From positions 27,655,061 through 27,719,060 of the forward strand of contig NC_084804.1 in assembly GCF_963583255.1 (NCBI RefSeq): a DNA stretch of 64,000 bases. The letters run 5' to 3'. This DNA comes from Pyrus communis. Taxonomy: Eukaryota; Streptophyta; Magnoliopsida; Rosales; Rosaceae. Below the pieces are notes generated by a model. That model had not been told where the DNA came from and made no database searches. It was given only the letters and a program-made list of their open reading frames with translations. A program made the translations under genes and the position numbers. Numbering within the stretch: the stretch's first letter is position 1; each line of letters opens with the position of its first letter. Positions 11,364-24,071 of the stretch are shown piece after piece.

Positions 11364-12505
11364 AGTTATGAGGAACTAAACCCCCTTTAGCTAGGGGGTG
11401 ATTCGAAACTATGTTTATATTTGCAATTTGAATTGATTACGTTTGGTTGGAATTTCATAAGTTGTGGATTCAATTCGTTTAACTATTTGATTGATAACTT
11501 ATTTATGTATGTTCATTGAGATTGCAAGCTTAATTTTCATGCATAAATATGACGCTAGAATATAAGTGAATTTCACCTAATCGCTATGAACTTATATTCA
11601 CAAGTAGTGGAGGTTGCTTATAATCGCGTTAAACGAATTCTTGGCATAAGTTTCATGCGTATTCCATAGTAACGAATGCCTCATCGATGTTTATGATTTC
11701 CGTTGAACTTAATGATCTTTGTTGAATGTCTCTATCATGCGTATTCCATAGTTAGGGACTTTGATTAAGAATAATTTGGTTGTAATGCGTATTCCATTCA
11801 ATCCAACGAATTTAGGGAAATCTGAAAGTTAATCTAAGCGGATCTAATTAACTTGGAGCATTGAGTTTCACAACTTATCGAAAGACCAACTGAGAATCAA
11901 TTTTGTTTGTAAGTGTAACATGTGTGGAGAAGAACCCCTTGGCTATTCCATCATCCATATTTTTTTATCACATTCATATTTACATTTTGCCTTTAATTAT
12001 ATTCTGTCTTTTTAATTTAATACAATTCCCCCCCCTATTTTGTTAAGTCTTAATCATTCGTATTTGTTTTATTTTTGTATCTTTAAGCTTGTGGAGTCAT
12101 AAACAATTGCAAATTCGTCTAAATCAAGTTCTAGCTTCTATTTGAGTCAATTTGATTGTTTTAGACAATTTGAGTTTTTCAAAGCCTTTCTGAGTCATAG
12201 TAGTCTTGTTAAGAGTATTTTAATTTAGTTTTTATGTTTTTAAGTCAATTTAGAAGGTTTTAGCAAGCCCTCCTAATCCCCGGTCTAGAACGATCCCTCA
12301 CTTATCCATTCTACTACAATTGTCAAACGAGGGTTTAATTTGAGTGTCAAGTAAATCTCGCATCAATAGACAAGATTTGGTGGAAGGGATCCGGAGAGGA
12401 TCCATTTCCATATCAAGGGAGTCCTAATCTCATCCAAGTAATCATTTCGTTTTGCCTTTGGGATTCCTCAACTCTTCCAACCAATAAAAAAACTTTAAAC
12501 TTACC

Positions 12506-12727
12506 GAAAAATGATCATCTTTAGATCCTTTTTGTGGGGATTCGGGGGATCCATCAATCATAATCGTTCATCGTACATCATGCGGTCAGAAATTATTTAA
12601 AATTTAAAATTTAAAATTGAATATAAATAGTATCTAACTAAAAATGACTGCACGATATATGATGAACGGCATTGATTGATGGATCCCCCGAATCCCCACA
12701 AAGAGGATCCAAAGAGGATCCTTTTCC
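12506..12727. mobile_element. Mutator-like MITE, 222 bp
   Basis: Inverted ends share TGTGGGGATTCGGGGGATCC and the inner TTCATCGTAC/ATGATGAACG type blocks. A perfect 9-bp duplication AAACTTACC flanks it (12497-12505 and 12728-12736). It belongs to the same family as 22509-22728 and resembles the ends of the 9873-12409 MITE. Confidence 0.9.
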
Positions 12728-12736
12728 AAACTTACC

Positions 12737-14010
12737 CTCATCCTCTATGCTTATTACTGACTACTGCCCAGTGGGCCTATAATCTTTGTTGGCATTTGGG
12801 TTTAGCCTGTAGTTTGCATACGTCTTCCATTCTTCTCTTCGATCCCAAAACCCTAATTAGAGTTTAGTTATGCAAGTTTTTCTTGGGGTACCTAGTTTAT
12901 TTATTAGTGCATGTTGTGAGGACTTGTCACTCAAGTGATCAAACACAGTGTTTGTCTTTGTATTAACTACAAGACTTTTGATAGTCTTGCATTCACAACA
13001 AGAGTTACACATTATGTAGTTATACTTCAAGACAACAAAAATATTTATTTTATTTTGATAGACAAATAGTGACTTTGTCGTTTTTCTTTTGCAAGGTTAG
13101 TTTGGTCTTTTTCTTTTTTTTTTTTTTTGAAGCTTTAATGTTAGGACCATCCCATACTAAAATCCTGGATCTGCCACTGGCATGGGTTCAAAGCTAATTT
13201 AACTTCTAATCTAACAAAATATATTGTTTGACAAAAAAAAAAATTACTATTAAAAACTTGAAGAAGCCACTTGTATAACTCATCCCTCCCTCACTAATAC
13301 ACCCTAGCCATCACCATCGATGGCTTCTCTCCGGCGCGACATAACCAACAAACAATTGAACCATGTATTGATTCCCTTAAATTATCCATATTAATTCTAA
13401 GGGTAATACTAGGAAGACCAAATTTGTAGACTAAAATTTGTAAAACTAACACTATGTTTAGATGAAGAAAATAAACTTGGAATTTTGACAAAAGTCGGAA
13501 ATTATAAATTGACATGCACCAATTCCCTTGTTTTGATTCATAAACATAGAAATTCAGAATTTCCGCACGGTAAAAAAAAACTTTGGAATTTGGGGCCTCC
13601 AATTCCCTAGTTTAAATTTCATAGAAATAAGTGTTATTTCTAAATTTCTATGAGTGAGAGTTTTAAAAAAAAAAAAAAAAAATTCATGTCTATTTCTGTC
13701 ATTGTTCTTTTAAGTTAACCAAACAATAAAATTCAAAAATTGTAGAAAATAAAATTTCAACATTTCTATTTTTGTCATTTTGAAATTCCTTTGTAATCTT
13801 AAATTTTCTCATCGAAACACATTGTAAATGACATGAAAGTTGATGATTGGATTATTACTTAAATGTTAATTAACGTGCTTATTTCTTATTGTTGACACAT
13901 CATTTATTTTATGAACTTAGTCTACGTAGCCATAAACTTACTCACAAACACTGACTACACCTAAACCCCATGACTCTAAAACAAACCCTAACTTCGAAAA
14001 TCACACATTA
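12737..14010. other. AT-rich non-coding stretch
   Basis: No gene recognised. It holds poly(A) and poly(T) tracts (near 13115 and 13662-13682). A sequence ending CTGGATCTGCCACTG at about 13183 resembles a hAT terminus, but I found no partner end. Confidence 0.5.
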
Positions 14011-14704
14011 TCTATATACTAAAACTCAATTCCTCTGGCACTGTTTTTCACCGTTTGTGAACAGTAAATGGCATAAATACCCTTCTTTTCTTCTCACTTC
14101 CACGTTTTGTTGTTTGCTTGGTACAACAAAAATCTGGTTTTGCCCATCTTCGCCACATGTCACTCATCGTTTAACCCCCTGGTTTTGTTCATTTTTCTCA
14201 ATCTTTCTTTTGGCTTCCGCTTCTTTCTTTATTGGCCATGTGTCTATCATTGGTGTGCCATTTTGTTGAATTTTCTTCCTCCGATACACGTGTTGCTCAT
14301 CGCAGTAGGGAGGAAAGATGGAAAGGCAGGCTCCCATTTTTGCTTCCACAGATTTCTCGAGCTCTTTCTCAAGCTCCGAACCACTGGCATTCCGCAAGAA
14401 AGTGTCTAATCAAATTTTCTTTGCATGAATGTTTGATCTGTTGTGTTCGGCATGTTTGTTGTGATTAAATTTCTATCGTTTGATTTTGATGAATTCTTGG
14501 GAAAATCCAAACTAATTCTCGCAAAAGCTTTTCTTGCTCTCAAACCTGACGTTTTATGCCTCTCTGATCTCGAGTTCTCTGTCTCTGTCTCTCTTTTTCT
14601 TGCTAAAAACGATGAAATCAGTCAAAATTTATGTAGATCGTTTTCTGGAAAAATAGAAACCAGCTCCTCTGCAATTTATGGCCCCATATTCTGGGTGTGC
14701 CATG

Positions 14705-15591
14705 CACTGGCGGAGCTACACCCACGGCTATAGTGGGCTGTAGCCTAGGGAGGATTTTAACAAACTACAGCTATAATAGTTTCTATATAAGCTTGTTGTT
14801 GCTCATTGTAGGTATAATAGCCCACCCAAATCAAGCAAAAACTATTAGTTAATGTGTTTCTTAATTAATAAATAGTACTTTTATTACCTTATATATTATT
14901 TTATTATTTTTAGGCTAAAAGTAAAAATGACAAATTAATACATAATTAGATTTCTCCTACTCCCCATGCTTTCTACCCTATTCATTCAAAACAAAAAAAA
15001 AAACCATCTACCATATTCCACAAAGCTGCGTTACTTTCCCAAGAAAAGAAAAACTATGAATCACCATCAAATTATTTTGTAATGAAATTCAACACTAGGT
15101 ATGTTCTTCATCTCATCATTTAACTTATTTCTTGATTCAATTGTTAGGTTTTTTTTTTTTTAAGTCGTTGAATTTGTCTATTAGGGTTAAAGATTTTGAG
15201 AATAGTCCATGTTTCATGGTTCTTGTATTTGTAACTAATAAAAATGACTCGATGACAATATCGATTTTGATAATAACAAAATATTTCAATTTCATTACAG
15301 ATACCTACGGCAAAACTTGAATTGGCATCCCCTAACCTTTTTTTCTTTTGGGTACTTGTTATCAACAAAAGTGATAATATTTGTCCTCTTTCTATTGTTT
15401 TTTTGTACGCATGTTTATTTGTGTAAAATTAGTTGGAAAGTAATTAATAAACTCGTTCGGATTAGTACTTCATGTTCTTACTTTTATATAGATTATTATA
15501 TAATTTTATGTAGGTAAAAAAAATATCATATGATTACTTGCTAATAATTTTAGCTAGCCCACCCAAAAAAAAAATTCTGGCTCTGCTATTG
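14705..15591. mobile_element. Non-autonomous hAT element, 887 bp
   Basis: Flanked by a perfect 8-bp duplication GTGCCATG (14697-14704 and 15592-15599). The inverted ends are CACTGGCGGAGC on the left and CAATAGCAGAGC read from the right. Eight-base duplications and CA-starting short inverted repeats are hAT features. The interior is AT-rich and has no transposase. Confidence 0.88.
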
Positions 15592-15644
15592 GTGCCATGG
15601 TGGAATATTTCCACAATAATGGAATGCACGCATTAATAACAAGA

Positions 15645-16330
15645 TACTTGGAATCCTCGCAGATTGAGCGTGTGTGCCTAATACTTCATCACCTGCAACA
15701 GCAGGGACGGATATAAGTACTCGCTTACTTGATTGGCTCAAAACCTTACCGTTCGAAAATCGATATTTCGTAGTAGGATTAGAATGGAATTTCCTTTCGT
15801 AGGCTCAAAAAGTGGCCATTCTTCAGATCTTCGTTGATTGGCCGACCGATATGGGATAACCTATTTGAAACAAAGAGATTTGTGTAATCGATTGAACCCC
15901 CACGGAAAATCTGCTTTGTCGGACCACCCATGAATGCCCTGCATAAAAATCAAGCTAATATATATTTCTTTTAAACCCTTTCTTCCGACTCACAGTTTAT
16001 CCTCCAAAAATGACTTTCTCCAGTTGAGGAACGCATGAGATATTATACTAAACCAAGTCCGATGCACCGGAAGAAAGTAAGCAACCCGCTATGTTGTAAG
16101 CGTAAGGGGGATCAAATACTTGGAACAGAGGAGGAAGAGATATGACAAGACGGATTCAACCTCTGAATTTGCTTCCGCTGTTGTGGGGTAAAACTATCTG
16201 TAAGGCATTTCCACTACATAAGGAAAAACTTGAATCAGATCTTGGAAATGCTCGACTCAAATAGATGCTGATCATAAGCTTTTTATACAAGGAGCTTCTG
16301 TTGCTGAAAAATAGTTAATTTGGTGTTGAT
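15645..16330. other. Unassigned segment within the Helitron, more balanced base composition
   Basis: Less AT-rich than its surroundings, with no low-complexity tracts and no known repeat recognised. It has no long ORF; the longest obvious one begins near 16027 and is under 40 codons. It may be part of captured sequence, but I cannot name a source. Confidence 0.35.
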
Positions 16331-17163
16331 TCGAAGAAAATTTGAAGGCCAGTAAAAGGTAGTGTTTCTTGGTGCGGATTTGGGGTGGGTAATTCTCTGC
16401 TTTGAATATTATGTATTTAGGAGTCTAAATTTTAATTTATGAATGGGTTTTTTGTTTAAATTTTGTTGTTGTGATTTTGGGGATTTCGTTTGTAGTTTTG
16501 GATTCCTCGTCATGGTGTTTAATTTGGTTTTGTTTTTGGCTTTAAGAAATCGTGGTTCTTTGGATTTGGGGCTTTTGTTTGCAGCCTTGAGAGCCCTCTG
16601 TATTTAATGTGAGTTTTGATTTAGAGCTTTGTTTATTTATTTAATTTTTTTTTTGGAATGCCCCTTCCCATTGTAATTTGTATTAGCATATTATTCAATG
16701 GCGATGCAATGCAGTAACTTTGGCGAAAGATGTGTAATTGTAAAAAGATGAAAAAGAGGAGAAAGATTGTGTAATTTGGTTGTCAATGTGTACTTTAGGC
16801 TAAAGCTATTAATGTCAAACATTACAAGCCCCGATAATTAAGCAAAGATGTGTATAAAAGATTTAGGATTTTCTGAGCACCCTTAATTCAAACATGCTCA
16901 GTTTTGAATTTATGCATAACTAGAGCGTAGGGGACGTTGCTAAGTTGAGTTACTAGAATTGGATTGTCCTATAAGGTTTAAATTTGCCCAAGTTATTTAT
17001 CGCATTTTAGAAAGTTTTCTTACTGATTCATATGATGATGATGTTATCTAAGTTCTTGAATTGAGCTGTCAGACCACGAGCATTGATTATATCCATTATT
17101 TGGCACTTGCAAGATTATTTTTATGTTTTTGAGTTCTAAAAGGTGTCACTTTTTCAGTTTTAG

Positions 17164-19010
<1,847 letters not shown>

Positions 19011-19128
19011 CGCAGCAACGCGCAGGTAGTAATTTCTAGTAATATAACTAAAGCTCACAAAAGGTGGCAAGTGCTGAAACACCATGCGACGGAGCCACTG
19101 GTGGGGAGGATCTGACAACGTCAGGGCT

Positions 19129-19359
19129 CTAGGTCTTCAGAGATGGGGTGTCCGGGGAGAGTGACTTTATCAGCGGAAGCTGTGACTGACCCGAAGAGAC
19201 TTTATCGGCGGAAGCTGCGACAGACCCGAACTCGAAGACGTTGATGTTGGCGGCAGCTGGTTGAGGCACCTCAACTATACCGTTCGTGCCCGGAGACTTA
19301 GCCGATTTCAGATTCGGGTCGGCCTTAGTTTCGAGTTTGGGTTCATTCCCTTCCACCAC
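19129..19359 (-). pseudogene. Unassigned 76-codon coding-like fragment
   Basis: GC-richer than its neighbours and open on the minus strand (begins MVEGNEPKLETKADPN). No domain is recognised. It contains a 33-bp direct duplication (19163-19195 and 19198-19230), seen in the protein as a repeated FGSVAASADKV-like motif. It could be a piece of a host gene moved by a transposon; function unknown. Confidence 0.35.
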
Positions 19360-19476
19360 GAGAGTAGACCCCTCACTGATTGCCTACTTGATAAGTGACA
19401 TGGCAATGATATAGGAGCCCTTTGAGCAATTAAGTGCATCCCGTTCATGTCACATTGAGAGTTACTAGATTTAGCA

Positions 19477-19620
19477 AGATTATATTCACACACCTTAAAT
19501 TACTTCTCTCACACTCTTTTAATTTTTTAATATTTTTCTATCAAATGTTAGTGGTGTGTAGAAAATATTAAAAAATTAAAAAAAGTGTGGGAGAAGTAAT
19601 TTGGGGTGTGAATATAATCT
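19477..19620. mobile_element. Fold-back MITE, 144 bp
   Basis: Near-palindromic: the left arm begins AGATTATATTCACACACC and the right arm ends GGTGTGAATATAATCT, with about 60-bp arms around a loop of about 24 bp. Related in style to the elements at 36426-36552. Confidence 0.82.
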
Positions 19621-19624
19621 CTCT

Positions 19625-19770
19625 AGATTTATTGACAGAGTTGACGAAAAATGGCAAAGTGAAGCAAAAATTGAATATTGGAGGCTAAAGTGAAATTTGA
19701 ATTTCAAAGGAAAAAATGAGATTAAAGTGAAGTTTTTAAGGGGTGTAGAAAAAAGAAGCCTAACTTTTAC
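19625..19770 (-). repeat. Dispersed repeat, copy 2
   Basis: The reverse complement resembles 9195-9345 (shared CACTTTAATCTCA, GTCAACT and TCAATAAAT blocks). Confidence 0.55.
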
Positions 19771-19811
19771 GTTACGATACATTTTGGAATGACTTGAATT
19801 ATTATTACTAA

Positions 19812-20296
19812 AGGAAGAGAAAATTGTAGCAATGGTACCTTAACTTTAACCCAATTGGAAGAATGGTCTCTCAACTAAAAATTCATGATCATTGGTCCCT
19901 CAACTCATCAAAACATATAGTTATGATTCTTTTCGTTAACTCAACCAAAATTTCGTCAAAATGACTCATGTTGAAAGGACCATTGCTATAATTAGGTTAA
20001 AGTTGAGGGAACGTTAATGCTCCAATTAGGTTAAAGTTAAAAGACTACTTCTCCAATTGGGTTAAAGTTGAGGGACCATTGTTACAATTTTTTTCATTTG
20101 GTTTTCTATATTTGCCCCTTGATTCAGCCTCATGTGCGTGGCACGTGGGTCATTTTGACAGAAGTTTTAAAGGAGTTGACGAAAAAGATTATACCTACAC
20201 GTTTTAATGAGTTAAGGGACCAATAGTCATAGATTTTAGATAAGGAACATTGTTCCAATTGAGTTAAAGTTAAGAGATCATTACTACATTTTCCTC
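19812..20296. mobile_element. TIR repeat of the GGTCCCTCAACT type, copy 1
   Basis: Ends are inverted versions of AAAATTGTAG, and the body repeats the CAATTGGGTTAAAGTTGAGG block several times. The same order of blocks occurs at 21851-22301. No coding capacity. Confidence 0.72.
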
Positions 20297-20468
20297 TTAA
20301 GGAATTGTAACTTAAACTCAAAGTAACTTGTGAACTTAATTGTATCTTGTTAAACAACCGTAAGTGAGGACAGTTAAATGTTAATCATATTCTTTAATTT
20401 TATGGACGTTTGTGTTTTAAGAGTAACTTGAAAATGTATAAACCTTTCGGGCCTTTTCTGATAGTAAA

Positions 20469-20500
20469 CTAGCAACTGGGCCACACACGTTGTGCGTGTG
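20469..20500 (-). mobile_element. Helitron-like 3' terminus
   Basis: On the minus strand a CACACG-CAA-CGTGTG hairpin is followed within about 12 bases by CTAG and then T, the Helitron 3' signature. The matching 5' end (GA|T on plus, to the right) was not identified. Confidence 0.5.
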
Positions 20501-20542
20501 CAATCAATTTTACAAAGAATAAGGGGAAGCAGATGTCGAAAT

Positions 20543-21349
20543 TAGGGGTAGGCACTTAGAACCAAAAACCAAAACCGAAACACGAACAAAATCGAACCGC
20601 ACCGAAATATTTGATTTTGTGGTTTTGAAACTGTTTCGGTCTTGAAACCAAACCACAACATAGAAAACGGTTTGGTTTTGATTTTGGCTTTTGAAAACCG
20701 CACCGCAAATATTGATAAATATTTAATTAAATGTCCATATTAGATTTCATGTTTTAATTGGTTGTTTGTTAGAATCTATACACTTAGTATGGACTCAACC
20801 ACACTAGAATATTATCATTCATCACTTTCTTTCGTTCGTTAACTTGAAGGACCTTTGTTATTTTATACCATAACACACACATATATGTGCAAGGGTGGAC
20901 TAATCTTGTTATCAAGAGTCGAACAATGATCTAATGAAGTCCACCCATTTGAAGCATGATATCTCATGTTCTAGTATGAAAGTTTCACTCACGTTTAATG
21001 AATTCAAATTTATTCAACTTGTTTTATGATAAACATTGTAAGGGACATCCTTTTGTTGCACAAACATGTTTTAATATCACAACTACATGCAACATGCTAA
21101 TTGTTTACATAACAAATGTCTTTTTCCTATTGCTATTGGGAAATGATTATTAATATGTTAAATTGCAAATTGTACATTTTTTCTTAAAAACCAAACCGAA
21201 ACCGTTTGAAACCGCACCGAATCGAACCAAACGGTTTGGTTTCATTTTGGTTTTGGCTTCAAAACCGCACCGAACCGAACCGCAAAAAATTGTGATTTCA
21301 GTTTCGATTTCACTCAAAACTGCACCAAACCAAACCGTTCTTACCCCTA
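20543..21349. mobile_element. hAT-like element rich in AACCGAACCG words
   Basis: Ends TAGGGGTAGGCAC (20543) and, from the right, TAGGGGTAAGAAC (21349). The putative 8-bp duplication is GTCGAAAT versus GTCAAAAC, six of eight matching. Subterminal regions are packed with CCGAAACCG/CGGTTTGGTTT words in both orientations. The 85-codon ORF at 21163 is built from these words. Confidence 0.68.
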
Positions 21350-21850
21350 GTCAAAACAGAAGAATGGACAGAGGATATTTTTGGTGGGCGAAGGAGACTT
21401 CTCCTTCTCTCTTTCTTTGACCACTCGCTTTGGACCTGCCCACGACAAGGCTTGCCACTTGAATTGAAAGACGGTTAAGTTAGAGGGGAACGTGGTGGAA
21501 TAAAACTACTACATTACCTGGCTGTGAGGCTTAAAAAGAAAACAGCAAAATCTTGCTTTTTCAAAATTACTTTAATACTCTTTTTTTCTAATATTTTTTT
21601 TTCAGTTATGTTTAAAGGATATAATTGTAATTTTATTTGTTTTTAATTGACAAACAGAATTTTATTAATATGTAGTTTAGATATAAGATGCTCTTTAAAA
21701 TTCAGGTGTCATCCAAAGTAGATTTGATTGTACGGATACAGTTTTATTTTACATACATAACTTCTAGCTCTTTCTAATAGAAGCCCCCTTCTTCTTCCAC
21801 GGCCTCTTCTTAATTTTGATTTCAATCTTCACCTCCCTGTTGCTTTTCCC

Positions 21851-22301
21851 AAAAAGAGAAAATTGTAGAATTAGTCCCTAAACTTTAACTCAACTGGAGA
21901 AATAGCTTCTCAACTAAAAATTCATGATCATTGGTCCCTCAACTCATCAAACATGCATGTATGATCTTTTTCATCAATTTTGTCAGAATTCAGTCAAAAT
22001 GAGTCATCTTGGAAGGACCATTGCTATAATTGGGTTAAAGTTGAGGATCATGGCTCCAATTGGGTTAAAGTTGAAGGATCATGACTATAATTTTTTTTCA
22101 TTTGGTTTTTCATATTTGCCACTTGATTCAGCCTCATGTGCGTGACATGACACTATTTCGACGGAAATTCTAACGGAGTTGACGAAAATGATCATAGCTG
22201 TACGTTTCAATAAATTAAAGGACCAATAGTCATCGATTTTTAGTTGAAAGATCATTGCTCCAATTGGGTTAAAATTAAGGAACCATTACTACAATTTCCT
22301 C
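21851..22301. mobile_element. TIR repeat of the GGTCCCTCAACT type, copy 2
   Basis: Same family and orientation as 19812-20296, including AAAAATTCATGATCATTGG and CAGCCTCATGTGCGTG. Copies differ by small indels. Confidence 0.72.
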
Positions 22302-22508
22302 TCCCCCAAATCTAGCAAATCAAACCTAGACTTGCTAGACCCCTTATCTTCTTGAACCCTATCCCAATCGCCACTAGCTACCGTTTTGAGAGTCGGTGAC
22401 TTGCTTTCCCAATGGTTATAATCGAATTCCCAGCGTTTCTCGTTTCTTTTTAATTTTTTCGTCTTGTTTAATTTCACCCTCCCCTATGTACAAACCGCCC
22501 TCTTTTAA

Positions 22509-22728
22509 GGACGAGCATCCTCTCCGGATTCTCTTTGTGAGGATCTCAGGGATCCTTTAATTGTGTCTATTCATCGTACATCGTGCGATCAGTTTTCATC
22601 AGATACTGTTTGTGTTCAATTTTAAATAAAAAAATTTAGAATGATTTATGACCATACAATATACAATGAACTGACACGATTAAAAGACCCTAATCCTCAC
22701 AAAGAGGATTTGGAGAGAATCCTCGTTC
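22509..22728. mobile_element. Mutator-like MITE, 220 bp
   Basis: Inverted ends GGACGAGCATCCTCTCC and, from the right, GAACGAGGATTCTCTCC. Perfect 9-bp duplication CTCTTTTAA (22500-22508 and 22729-22737). The interior TTCATCGTACATCGTGCG block is shared with 12506-12727. Confidence 0.9.
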
Positions 22729-22737
22729 CTCTTTTAA

Positions 22738-23090
22738 ACCTATTGTTTCATGTTCCTCCATATCCATCCTTTACCTCTCCACCCCACGGTTCATCCCCCC
22801 TAAACCTTTGCTTTGTTATAAGAATAGCACACCACCGATCGCCGTCAAATTTGGATCATCCACGCACTGCTCCTTGCCCGACCTGCATGCTGGAATTACG
22901 AGGCCAAGCGAGTTGCAGCTTTTTCCAAAGCAAGGTTATTTTACATACCCTTGGCTTCATTTTTTTTTTTTTTTCTTTCTTTCTTTAGCTTCTTTTTTTT
23001 TTTTTTTTCTCTTTCTATTGTATTTCTATTTGGCTTTATAGCCAAAATAGTCTCTGAGATTTGCATAACACATCACCTTGGTCCCTAAGA
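22738..23090. other. Non-coding, pyrimidine-rich
   Basis: No gene seen. Contains a T-rich tract (about 22959-23030) that generates spurious Phe-rich ORFs. Confidence 0.55.
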
Positions 23091-23799
23091 TTGAAAATCA
23101 ATAGAAATGGTCCCTGAGATTGTCCACCATCTATTATTTTGGTCATTCCGTTAAAAACTCCGTTAAGTGTCCTAGAGCTCTTGGGCGGAAGTTTGGGCAA
23201 TTTTCAAAGGTTCGTAACTCAATCGTTTCTTAATCAAATTCAACTCATAATATATCAAAATGAAGATAGGAAAGTGTATAACAAGATTATACCTATTTGG
23301 AAGCCCAATGGTTGCCAGAAAACGCCGTAGTTTGGCCAGAAAACGGCTCGAAAGTGGTTGTCTTGGTCTCCAGTTAGCCACTTTCGAGTGGTTCCCAGGC
23401 CAAACCACGGCGAATTAGCCGTCAAGAAAGGTACAATTCTCTTCGTCTCGTTCAGAAGTATGATTTTTGTTTTTAAATCACTTGATTTCGTTGACTGTTA
23501 TAGAAGTTATGAACGTTTAAAGTTTACCTAGTTTCCCGCGGACCAGTCAACTTTCAGGCTATTTTCCGGTCATCTCCGGCAACCATTGGACTTCCAAATA
23601 GGTATAATTTTATTCAACACTTTCCTATCTTTATTTTGATATATTATGGGTTGAATTTGGTTAAAAAACAATTAAGTTACAAAGCTTTGAAAATTGACCA
23701 AACTTTCGACCAAGAGCTCCGAAACACTTAACGAAGTTTTTAACGGAATGATCAAAATAATGGATGGTAATCAATTTCAAGGACCATTTCTATTGATTT
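23091..23799. mobile_element. Long fold-back element, about 220-bp arms
   Basis: The left arm 23091-23310 and the right arm about 23575-23799 are inverted copies: AAAATCAATAGAAATGGTCC on the left against its reverse complement on the right, with ATATATCAAAATGAAGATAG and GGAAGCCCAATGGTTGCC also shared. Central spacer about 260 bp. No transposase. Confidence 0.8.
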
Positions 23800-24071
23800 T
23801 CTTGGTCGAATGTACCACTCGGTTTCTCCTCTGAGGCTGCCTCGGTGGCTGCTGGCAAGATGTTCATGGCTGCTGCCAATATAATACTTTACATTGTTTA
23901 ATGAATCATGCTCTTTCGGAAAAGAGAAAAAAAAGAGGCAATGAACCACTTAATAATATAATGCATTTATAATATAGAAAAGTCTGCGTAATGCTATTGC
24001 CTAATCAAAATTTCCGTTCCTAATCAGCTCTTAGTCATCGCCGTACATCTTCCCCTACAATTGTTCTACAC
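23800..24071 (-). other. 3' flank of DDOST
   Basis: Follows the DDOST stop codon on the minus strand and probably contains its 3'UTR. A GC-rich segment at 23815-23880 reads as a short open stretch on the minus strand but belongs to no recognised gene. No clear polyadenylation signal was fixed. Confidence 0.45.

Larger units (their letters stand above)
10033..12365 (+). mobile_element. Complete solo LTR, family A, 2333 bp
   Basis: Starts TGATAGGAGCAT and ends CGCATCA, flanked by the 5-bp duplication ATAGA (10028-10032 and 12366-12370). There is no internal region, primer site or second LTR, so this is a solo LTR left by LTR-LTR recombination. It matches the left edge of the window (1-204, opposite strand) and 56355-58085 (opposite strand). 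It is about 600 bp longer than the latter, mostly through the purine-poor tract at 10370-11160. ORFs inside are composition artefacts. Confidence 0.93.
9873..12409. mobile_element. Mutator-like MITE interrupted by a solo LTR
   Basis: Terminal inverted repeats: left end GGAAAGGGATCCTGTCCGG at 9873; the right end at 12409 read in reverse is GGAAATGGATCCTCTCCGG. Similarity continues about 40 bases inwards. The flanking 9-bp duplication ATATCAAGG is at 9864-9872 and 12410-12418. Without the LTR inserted at 10033-12365 the MITE is about 200 bp. Nine-base duplications are typical of Mutator-like elements. Confidence 0.87.

Noticed and set aside
15645..16330. Organellar DNA insertion (NUMT or NUPT)
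   Set aside because: Base composition is suggestive but no organellar gene could be recognised by eye.
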